Shown here: in pieces, positions 1-5,906 of the stretch | Position numbering within the stretch: position 1 is the stretch's first letter | How the letters are laid out: every line of letters begins with the position of its first letter | Source of the DNA: an uncultured Planctomycetaceae bacterium | GTDB taxonomy: Bacteria; Planctomycetota; Planctomycetia; Pirellulales; Pirellulaceae | Reading direction: 5' to 3' | Length of the DNA stretch: 8,824 nucleotides | Assembly (NCBI GenBank): GCA_903927685.1 | Contig: CAIYOB010000604.1 | Span: forward strand, 1-8,824 | Notes under the pieces: model-generated | What the model saw: only the letters and a program-made list of their open reading frames with translations | Told to the model about the DNA's origin: nothing | Databases searched by the model: none | Position numbers and translations under genes: made by a program

Positions 1-29
1 AGCCTACCCTTAGATCCAACCTGCGGCTG

Positions 30-57
30 ATATCCTTCTTTGATCAATTCAGGATAT
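30..57. promoter_or_regulatory. 28-bp centred dyad, possible operator
   Basis: The arms ATATCCT (30-36) and AGGATAT (51-57) are exact reverse complements. They flank a perfect 8-bp palindrome TTGATCAA (40-47) with the same centre (43.5), so 11 of 14 base pairs are symmetric; only the three positions on each side between core and arm mismatch. A palindromic core with no loop fits a site for a dimeric DNA-binding protein better than a terminator, and no T-tract follows. It lies about 105 bases before the first start codon. The symmetry is seen directly; the operator role is inference, and no regulator is encoded in the window. Confidence 0.45.
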
Positions 58-75
58 ACAGCTACCAAAGCCCTT

Positions 76-108
76 GCCGTGCGATTGCATGCGTCGGTGA
101 TGCACGGC
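76..108 (+). promoter_or_regulatory. Leader hairpin upstream of the first gene
   Basis: GCCGTGC (76-82) pairs perfectly with GCACGGC (102-108), with a further possible G-U pair inside and a 19-base loop. Within the loop, TGCAT (86-90) overlaps a possible alternative pairing with ATGCA (100-104), so two competing folds are conceivable. If transcription starts upstream of it, this would be a 5' UTR structure. No known riboswitch class is recognised. Confidence 0.3.
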
Positions 109-130
109 TCCATCGGGTTCTGACAATCGC

Positions 131-145
131 GTTCAACGGTTCAAC
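131..145 (+). repeat. Tandem 7-bp repeat GTTCAAC just before the ribosome binding site
   Basis: GTTCAAC occurs at 131-137 and again at 139-145, an 8-bp period. It ends four bases before the Shine-Dalgarno of the first gene. It is also enclosed by a weak inverted repeat, AATCGC (125-130) and GCGATT (152-157), whose right arm touches the last G of the Shine-Dalgarno. It could be a small regulatory element or chance. Confidence 0.25.
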
Positions 146-148
146 TTC

Positions 149-152
149 GAGG
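149..152 (+). promoter_or_regulatory. Ribosome binding site of the repeat/DUF1549 gene
   Basis: GAGG lies 9 bases before the ATG at 162. This supports that start, which also gives an immediate, well-formed signal peptide. Confidence 0.55.
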
Positions 153-161
153 CGATTTGCG

Positions 162-3100
162 ATGAGAATCAGGAACATTTTGCCCTTCTTGGTTGCCCTT
201 GCGACTTCCCTTTGTGTCGCCGCCCAGGCCGGGGAGGAACCGGCGCCGGCGACCGCGCAGCCGGGAATTGACGCGGAGATCAAGGCGAAGGCGGACTACG
301 ATGCCGCCGAGGCGGCAGCCAAGGAGGCAGAAGCGGCACTGGCGCCCCTTCGGGCCACCATGCAGGAGGCGGACACCGCATTCGCCAACGCGAGCAAGGA
401 CGCGAACGCCAAACGGCAGCAGGCCACGGATGCGAAGAACCTGGCTGGCGAGCCGGGCGTGAAAGAGTTGCAGCAGGCCGAGGCCAACTTGCCGGCCGCT
501 GTCGAGGCGTTGACCAACGCGACCAACGCCAAGCCTCCGTTGGATCAGGCGTTGACCGACGCCAAGGCCGCGGCTGCTCCGCTGCAACAGGCGTATGACG
601 CCGCCGAGAAGGCGGCGAAGGAAGCGGAGGCCGCGGCCAAGGCCGCCGCCGACGCGGCCAACAGGATCGACGAGGAAGCCAAGCGAGCCACGACGCAGGC
701 GGCCACCCTGCGCCGAACGGCGGATACCGCCAAAGCCGGTCTGGCCCGCGCCCAGCAGAACGAACAGCAAGCGACCGCTCAAGTCGCGGCGGCTCCCCAG
801 AAGGTGGCCGACGCCGAACTGCAGAAAAAGACCGCCGACGAGGCCCTGGCCGGCGCCAATAATCTGCTCGCGGCTGCCACGGCGGCTCATCAGGCTGCCG
901 AACAGGCGGCGTTGGCTGCCGAGGCCAACGCCAAGCCGGTTTCTGAGGCAGAGTTGCAGCAGGCCGCGGGCGCAGCCGCAGCCCAACGTCAGGCGGCCGA
1001 CGCCGCTAAGACGGCCTTGACTCAAGCCCAGCAGACCGAGCAGCAAGCGCAGGCCGCGGCCACCGCCGCCGCGCAGAAGCTGGCCGAAGCCCCGGCACAG
1101 AAGAAGGCGGCCGACGAGGCCCTGGCCAACGCCACGACTCAGGTCGCTGCCGCCAACGCGGCTCACCAGACGGCCGAACAGGCGGCCCAGGCGGCCGAGG
1201 CCACCGCCAAGGCGGTCTCTGAGGACGCGGCCAAGTCCCCGGAGGAAAAGAAGGCGGCCGCCGACGACGCGACGGCCAAACGCCAGGCCGCCGAAGCGGC
1301 GAAAGCGGCCCTGGCCCAGGCCCAGCAGAACGAGCAGCAAGCCCAGGCCCAGGCCAGTACCGCCGCCAAGAATCTGGCTGATGCCCCGGCCCTGCAGAAG
1401 GCGGCCGACGAGGCGTTCGCCAATGCCAAGACCCAAGTCGCGGCAGCCACCACCGCTTCGCAAGCAGCGGAACAGGTCGCGCAAGGGGCCGAAGCCGCGG
1501 CCAAAGCCTTGACCGAGCGTGCCGGCAGGTCCGACGAGCAGAAGCAGCAGGCTGTCGCCGACGCCGCTGCGAAACGGAAGGCGGCCGACGAGGCCAAGGT
1601 AGCGTTGGGCCAAGCGCAGGCAGCCCAGAAGGCACAGCAGAAACTGGCCGACATCGCGGCCCAAAAGCTGGTCCGGGCGACGGCGCAGAAGACCATGGCC
1701 GAAGCGGCCTTGGCGAACGCCAAGAACCGGGTCGCTACGGCCATCGCGGCTGCCGAGGCCGCCGAACAAGCCGCTCAGGCCGGAGAGAAGTCCGCGGCAG
1801 AAAAGAACCAGGCGGCAGTTCAAGCCGCCGCCCAACGCAAGGCAGTGGCGGATGCCGGGGCCGCCCTGGCTCAGGCCCAGCAGGCTGAACAACAAACGCA
1901 GGCTCCCGCCACGGCCGCCGCCCAGAAGCTGACCGAAACGCAGGCCCAGAAACAGGCGGCCGACGAGGCGCTGGCGAACATCAAGAACCAGGTGGCCGCG
2001 GCCGTCGCGGCAGCTCAAGCTGCCGAGCAGGCAGCGCAGGCTGCGGCGGCCACCGCCAAGCAGGTCGCCGAGGATGCCGCCAAGCCGGACGCGGAAAAGC
2101 AACAGGCTGCGGCGGCCGCGGCCGCCCAGCGCAAAACGGCCGATGAAGCCCAGGCCGCCCTGACGCAATTGCAGCAGGGCGAGCAGCAAGCGCAGACGCA
2201 GGCCACGACCGCTGCCCAGAAACTGGCCGAAGCCGAAACGCAGAAGAAAACAGCGGACGAGGCCCTGGCCAGCGCCAAGAACCTGGTGGCCGCCGCGACC
2301 GCCGCCCAGCAGGCCGCCCAGCAAGCAGCCGGGGAACTTGCCCAACTCGATGCGGCCAACCAACAGGCCGCTGCGGCTGCCGCCGAAAAACGCAACGCCG
2401 CCAATGCGGCCAAGGCGGCTTTGGCCCCGGTGGCGCAGACGTTGGAGCAAGCGGCCGTCAAGGCCAACACGGCCGCCCAGGAATTGGCTCGGGCCGAAGC
2501 CCGGAAGAAATCGGCCGAAGAGGCGCTGGCCAACCTGAAACAACGGATCGCTGCGGCCAAGGAAACCAACGTCGCGGATGAACAGGCTGCCCAGCAGGCC
2601 GAAGCCGCGGCCGTGCCCCTGAAGGAGAGAGCCGAGCAGACCCGGGCTGCGTACACGGCGGCCGTCAAAGTCGCACAAGACAAGCGGACCCTGGCCGAGC
2701 AGGGAAAGGCCGCCCTCTATCGACTGGTCGCGTCCAGGCAGGTGGTGAGCATCATGGAGAGTCCCGTTCCGCCGCAGCCGGTGAACCGGATCGATGAAAT
2801 CGTGTTTGCCAAACTGAACGCCTTGGGCATCAAGCCGGTTCTGTGCACCGACGCGGTGTTCATCCGGCGCGCGTACTTGGATCTGACGGGCAAGCTGCCG
2901 TCCGCAGAAGACGCCAAGGCGTTCATCCAGGATGCGGACCCGAACAAGCGCAGCGCCTTGATCAGCCAGCTGCTGGACCAGTCCGCGCACGTGGATTACT
3001 GGGCGATGAAATGGAGTGATATCCTGAAGATCAAGGCCGAGTTCCCCGTCAAACTCTGGCCCAACGCGGCCCAGGCCTACTATCGCTGGGTGTGGGAGTC

Positions 3101-4337
3101 GATTGCCAGGAACAAACCTTACGACCAGTTCGCCCGGGAACTGCTGACCTCCAGCGGCAGCAATTTCCGCGTGGGGCCGGTCAACTTCTACCGCGCCATC
3201 CAGGACAAGACTCCGGAGGGTATCGCCGCCGCGGTGAGCTTGGCCCTGATGGGCACCCGCGTCCACCTCTGGCCGGAAGACCGTCGGGCGGGCATGGCCG
3301 CGTTCTTCACGCAGGTCGGCTACAAGCCCACCAGCGAATGGAAAGAAGAGATCGTCTTCTGGGATCCGCTGAAATCCGTCGCCGTGCCCGGCAGCGTCGC
3401 ACCGGGAGTCGACGCCGTGGCCAAGTCGGTCACTGCGACTAACTTGATTCCGCAGGCGTTGGCCGCTCCGCTGAGCGAGAACGGGCCGCTGGAAGCCGTC
3501 TTTCCGGACGGAACCAAGATCACGATTCCGCCCAACCGCGATCCGCGGGAGGTGTTTGCCGAGTGGCTGATCCGCCCGGAGAATCCCTGGTTTGTCAAGG
3601 CGATCGCCAATCGAACCTGGGCCTGGGCGATGGGCCGCGGCATCATCCACGAGCCGGACAACCTCCGAGAGGACAATCCACCCAGCAACCCGGAACTCTT
3701 GGCCTACCTGGAGCAGGAACTGGTCTCCAGCGGCTATGACATGAAGCACCTCAAGCGGCTGATCTTCACCTCGACCACCTACCAGTTCTCTGCGATCCCC
3801 CGGCTCCAGACGCCGGAAGCCAAAGCCAACTTCGCCAGCTACTTGCTGCGGCGTGTGGAGGCCGAGGTGTTGATCGACGCGCTGAATCGAATCACCGGCA
3901 CGACCGACCTGTACACCAGCGCCGTGCCGGAACCGTTCACCTACATTCCCCAGGATATGCCCGCCGTGGCGTTGGCCGACGGCAGCATCACCGATTCCTT
4001 CCTGACGCTGTTCGGACGCTCTTCGCGGTCGACGGGGATGGAAGACGAGCGGGTCAGCGAACTGGCCTCGCCTCAGTGGTTGCACATGTTGAATTCGGCC
4101 ACCATCCAGAACAAGCTGCAGACCGGTCCCAAGCTCGCGGCACTGCTTGCCGCGGGCGGCACGCCGAGCGAAATTGCGGAAAGACTCTACCTGACGATCC
4201 TCTCGCGGCTGCCGACCGATAGCGACATCAAGGCCGCGGAGGAACACGTCAAGATCGGGGCGGCCAAAGGGCGGGACGCTTGGATCGATCTCGCTTGGGC
4301 GCTGATCAACAGCCCCGAGTTTCTGCTGCGGCATTGA
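162..4337 (+). CDS. Exported giant Ala-rich repeat protein with C-terminal DUF1549 and DUF1553 domains
   Basis: The product is 1391 residues. Residues 1-23 form a Sec signal peptide (MRIR, then a hydrophobic stretch ending AQA before G24); C18 is not in a lipobox. Residues about 27-873 are almost purely Ala, Gln, Glu, Lys and Asp, predicted helical, and tile into nine units of about 98 residues (see the repeat entry). Residues 874 to about 1061 match DUF1549 (PSCyt2): it opens NRIDEIVFAKL, followed by FIRRAYLDLTGKLPS and later the GMAAFF segment. A linker follows. Residues 1127-1391 match DUF1553 (PSD1): DPREVFAEWL, NPWFVKAIANRTWAWAMGRG, NPPSNPELL, FGR at 1284, and a normal end at NSPEFLLRH. 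Members of this family often begin with a cytochrome domain (PSCyt1). Here that domain is absent, and the CxxCHxHPF segment usually found inside DUF1549 is missing around residue 1035, so no haem site is visible. Two in-frame TGA stops (4335-4340) close the gene. The family's function is unknown; location outside the cytoplasm is inferred. The domain calls are firm and the role is not. Confidence 0.93.
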   Translation: MRIRNILPFLVALATSLCVAAQAGEEPAPATAQPGIDAEIKAKADYDAAEAAAKEAEAALAPLRATMQEADTAFANASKDANAKRQQATDAKNLAGEPGVKELQQAEANLPAAVEALTNATNAKPPLDQALTDAKAAAAPLQQAYDAAEKAAKEAEAAAKAAADAANRIDEEAKRATTQAATLRRTADTAKAGLARAQQNEQQATAQVAAAPQKVADAELQKKTADEALAGANNLLAAATAAHQAAEQAALAAEANAKPVSEAELQQAAGAAAAQRQAADAAKTALTQAQQTEQQAQAAATAAAQKLAEAPAQKKAADEALANATTQVAAANAAHQTAEQAAQAAEATAKAVSEDAAKSPEEKKAAADDATAKRQAAEAAKAALAQAQQNEQQAQAQASTAAKNLADAPALQKAADEAFANAKTQVAAATTASQAAEQVAQGAEAAAKALTERAGRSDEQKQQAVADAAAKRKAADEAKVALGQAQAAQKAQQKLADIAAQKLVRATAQKTMAEAALANAKNRVATAIAAAEAAEQAAQAGEKSAAEKNQAAVQAAAQRKAVADAGAALAQAQQAEQQTQAPATAAAQKLTETQAQKQAADEALANIKNQVAAAVAAAQAAEQAAQAAAATAKQVAEDAAKPDAEKQQAAAAAAAQRKTADEAQAALTQLQQGEQQAQTQATTAAQKLAEAETQKKTADEALASAKNLVAAATAAQQAAQQAAGELAQLDAANQQAAAAAAEKRNAANAAKAALAPVAQTLEQAAVKANTAAQELARAEARKKSAEEALANLKQRIAAAKETNVADEQAAQQAEAAAVPLKERAEQTRAAYTAAVKVAQDKRTLAEQGKAALYRLVASRQVVSIMESPVPPQPVNRIDEIVFAKLNALGIKPVLCTDAVFIRRAYLDLTGKLPSAEDAKAFIQDADPNKRSALISQLLDQSAHVDYWAMKWSDILKIKAEFPVKLWPNAAQAYYRWVWESIARNKPYDQFARELLTSSGSNFRVGPVNFYRAIQDKTPEGIAAAVSLALMGTRVHLWPEDRRAGMAAFFTQVGYKPTSEWKEEIVFWDPLKSVAVPGSVAPGVDAVAKSVTATNLIPQALAAPLSENGPLEAVFPDGTKITIPPNRDPREVFAEWLIRPENPWFVKAIANRTWAWAMGRGIIHEPDNLREDNPPSNPELLAYLEQELVSSGYDMKHLKRLIFTSTTYQFSAIPRLQTPEAKANFASYLLRRVEAEVLIDALNRITGTTDLYTSAVPEPFTYIPQDMPAVALADGSITDSFLTLFGRSSRSTGMEDERVSELASPQWLHMLNSATIQNKLQTGPKLAALLAAGGTPSEIAERLYLTILSRLPTDSDIKAAEEHVKIGAAKGRDAWIDLAWALINSPEFLLRH
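240..2780 (+). repeat. Nine tandem ~98-residue coding repeats (helical, Ala-rich)
   Basis: The clearest units begin with an xADEALA-type motif at nt 831, 1107, 1401, 1695, 1956, 2250 and 2511 (residues 224, 316, 414, 512, 599, 697, 784). Two more degenerate units precede them, starting near residues 27 and 126; they are tied to each other by the YDAAExAAKEAEAA segment at residues 46 and 145. Unit lengths are 99, 98, 92, 98, 98, 87, 98, 87 and about 90. Shared landmarks in order are ADEALANAK, a QAAEQAAQAAE stretch, a variable hinge, KRxAAxxAKAAL, QAQQxEQQAQ, and AQKLAEAxxQKK. Similarity is also visible in the DNA: GCCCAGCAGAACGA occurs at both 1318 and 750. This indicates serial duplication followed by divergence, with the outermost units the most diverged. 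The sequence favours a coiled coil or stacked helical bundles; I cannot decide which. Confidence 0.85.
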
Positions 4338-4348
4338 TGACTACCGAA

Positions 4349-4364
4349 GCGTCGGGCACGACGC
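4349..4364 (+). other. Intercistronic hairpin after the repeat/DUF1549 gene
   Basis: GCGTCG (4349-4354), a GGCA loop and CGACGC (4359-4364) form a perfect 6-bp stem 11 bases after the first stop codon. No T-tract follows, so it is a poor terminator; it could stabilise or mark a processing point in a shared mRNA. The 8-mer GGCACGAC, part of this hairpin (4355-4362), recurs at 4382-4389, 27 bases on. Confidence 0.3.
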
Positions 4365-4406
4365 GAAAAGGTCCATTTCCTGGCACGACCACCCACGGGA
4401 GAGTAG

Positions 4407-4413
4407 AAGGAGG
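4407..4413 (+). promoter_or_regulatory. Strong ribosome binding site of the DUF1501 gene
   Basis: AAGGAGG, a full-length Shine-Dalgarno match, lies 9 bases before the ATG at 4423. It fixes the start that leads directly into the twin-arginine signal. Confidence 0.8.
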
Positions 4414-4422
4414 ACTGAAAGC

Positions 4423-5835
4423 ATGAGCACCTACCATCATCCGGAAAACCAATCGCAGCTCTCGCGGCGCGAGGCCCTGCGGCGCGGCGCAGCAAGCACG
4501 GCGGGCCTGATCGCCGCCGCCGGCCTGGGCGCGCGCGCCTACGCGGCCGAGCCCCAGAAGACGCCGGAGCAGATCCTGGCCGATGAACGGGCCGCCCGCG
4601 ACACGGCGGCCAATGCCAAGGCCAAGAAAGGCCAGACCAAGTCGGTCATCCAGATCTTCCTCTGGGGCGGGATGTCGCAGAACGATGCCTGGGATCCGAA
4701 GCCCGGCACGGGCTACGACTACCTGGGTTCGCTGGACAGATTCATCCCCACCAACGTGGACGGAATCCAACTCAGCTCGTTGTTCCCCAAACTGGCGAAG
4801 CATGCTGACAAGTACTCCTTGATCCGCAGCATGACGCACGGCAACAACGGCCACGAGACGGCGGCCTACCTGATGCAGACCGGGCACCTTCCCGGCGGGC
4901 GACTGGCGTACCCCAGCGTGGGTGCGATCTTCACCTACTTCAAGCGAGACGTGTACAAGGGACTGGTACCGCCGTACATCGTCATGCTCCAGGCGGCAGG
5001 CCGGTTCTCCGAGGAGGGCTTCCTGGGACCTGCGTACAAACCGTTTGCGACGGGTGGCGACCCCAACGCGGACCGCTTCGAGGTCCAGGGAATTGTCAAC
5101 CGGGGAATCGACGATGGGCGGCAAAAGGCTCGCCGCGAATTGGTCGACAAGGTCAATCTCTTGGGTTACGGCGTGGCGGACGCCCCGGAGATGGCGACCG
5201 TCGAGGAGGCTCGGCAGAAGGCTTACGGCTTGATCTTGGGCAGTGGAAGGGAAGTGTTCAACCTGGCGAACGAACCTTCGGAACTTCGCGACCGCTACGG
5301 CCGGAACACGTTCGGGCAGGAGTGCCTGGCGGCGCGGCGGATGGTCGAGGCCGGTGTGCCCTACATCACGATTAGCTTCCCCGGCGGCTGGGACACGCAC
5401 TCGAACCACTTCGCGACGATGCAGCGCCAGTGCCCGATGCTGGACCAGGGAGTGGCGACGCTGCTCGAAGATCTGGCGGGTCGCGGTTTGTTGGACAGCA
5501 CCCTGGTCTGGTGCACCGGCGAGTTCGGCCGGACGCCGAAGGTCTCCTGGGAACCACCGTGGAACGGCGGACGCCATCATCACGGGGATGTGTTCACCGT
5601 CCTGGTTGCCGGCGGCGGATTCAAGGGCGGCCGCATCGTCGGCTCGTCGGACGAGGTGGGTGCCAAAGTCAAGGAAAGGCCCGTCTATCCGACGGACCTG
5701 CTGGGCAGCATCTATCTGCTGGCCGGCATCGACGCCGCCGCCAAGTTGCCGCACCCCTGGGGGCTGGATGCCTACGTGTTGGACACGGAAAACGAAGGCA
5801 TGAAAGCGGCGGGACTGCTGGAAGAGATCCTGTAA
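4423..5835 (+). CDS. Tat-exported DUF1501 protein (alkaline phosphatase/sulfatase-like fold)
   Basis: The product is 470 residues. A twin-arginine signal is clear: SRREALRRG at residues 14-22, an Ala/Gly-rich hydrophobic stretch, and a cleavage site near AYA (39-41). A charged, probably helical stretch of about 25 residues follows before the core. DUF1501 hallmarks in order are FLWGGMSQNDAWDPKPG, RSMTHGNNGHETAAYLMQTGH, the GFLGPAYKPF segment, WDTH (323-326), EFGRTPK (367-373), GGRHHHGD (382-389) and a C-terminal KERPVYPTDLLGSIYLLAGID. Asp, His and Thr in these blocks sit where the related phosphatase/sulfatase fold binds metal, so a metal-dependent hydrolase-like role is possible but unproven. 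Tat export suggests folding, perhaps with cofactor, before transport. The gene follows the DUF1549/DUF1553 gene by 85 nt, the usual pairing in Planctomycetota. Length is normal for the family and the protein looks intact. Confidence 0.95.
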   Translation: MSTYHHPENQSQLSRREALRRGAASTAGLIAAAGLGARAYAAEPQKTPEQILADERAARDTAANAKAKKGQTKSVIQIFLWGGMSQNDAWDPKPGTGYDYLGSLDRFIPTNVDGIQLSSLFPKLAKHADKYSLIRSMTHGNNGHETAAYLMQTGHLPGGRLAYPSVGAIFTYFKRDVYKGLVPPYIVMLQAAGRFSEEGFLGPAYKPFATGGDPNADRFEVQGIVNRGIDDGRQKARRELVDKVNLLGYGVADAPEMATVEEARQKAYGLILGSGREVFNLANEPSELRDRYGRNTFGQECLAARRMVEAGVPYITISFPGGWDTHSNHFATMQRQCPMLDQGVATLLEDLAGRGLLDSTLVWCTGEFGRTPKVSWEPPWNGGRHHHGDVFTVLVAGGGFKGGRIVGSSDEVGAKVKERPVYPTDLLGSIYLLAGIDAAAKLPHPWGLDAYVLDTENEGMKAAGLLEEIL

Positions 5836-5873
5836 GGTGAAAGATTAGGGCGGACTGGGTTGTTGCGGCCTCT

Positions 5874-5891
5874 GATCGGCAATCCCCGATC
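5874..5891 (+). other. Short hairpin just upstream of the PPC gene ribosome binding site
   Basis: GATCGG (5874-5879) and CCGATC (5886-5891) form a perfect 6-bp stem with a 6-base loop. It ends two bases before the Shine-Dalgarno at 5894. It could modulate translation or mRNA decay within the operon, or be chance. No T-tract is present, so it is not called a terminator. Confidence 0.3.
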
Positions 5892-5893
5892 CC

Positions 5894-5900
5894 AAGGGAG
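5894..5900 (+). promoter_or_regulatory. Ribosome binding site of the PPC-domain gene
   Basis: AAGGGAG lies 6 bases before the ATG at 5907. It supports the start, which gives a textbook Sec signal peptide. Confidence 0.65.
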
Positions 5901-5906
5901 CATACC

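Noticed and set aside
40..68. TTGATC (40-45) and TACCAA (63-68) as a sigma-70 promoter with a 17-bp spacer.
   Set aside because: The -10 hexamer matches only three of six consensus positions, and housekeeping promoters in Planctomycetota cannot be called reliably by eye.
74..88. A sigma-54-like -24/-12 site in the leader ending TTGC at 85-88.
   Set aside because: The -12 part matches but the -24 part (TTGCCG) agrees only partly with TGGCAC, so it is not convincing.
210..230. A lipoprotein signal in the first gene, using C18.
   Set aside because: The residues before C18 are T-S-L; a lipobox needs a small residue directly before the cysteine. The AQA site at 21-23 fits ordinary signal peptidase cleavage.
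240..2780. The regular repeats as a CRISPR array or intergenic satellite.
   Set aside because: The units are long, diverged, multiples of three and fully coding in one frame; there are no identical short repeats with unique spacers.
141..4334. A 1397-residue open frame on the minus strand opposite the first gene.
   Set aside because: It is a mirror of the GC-rich, repetitive sense gene, which simply lacks the codons that read as stops in reverse. Its translation is Gly/Leu/Arg low-complexity sequence with no recognisable domain, and the sense frame has a ribosome binding site, signal peptide and known domains.
4381..4395. TGGCAC at 4381-4386 as the -24 element of a sigma-54 promoter for the DUF1501 gene.
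   Set aside because: The expected TTGC-type -12 element is absent at the required spacing (CCCA is found).
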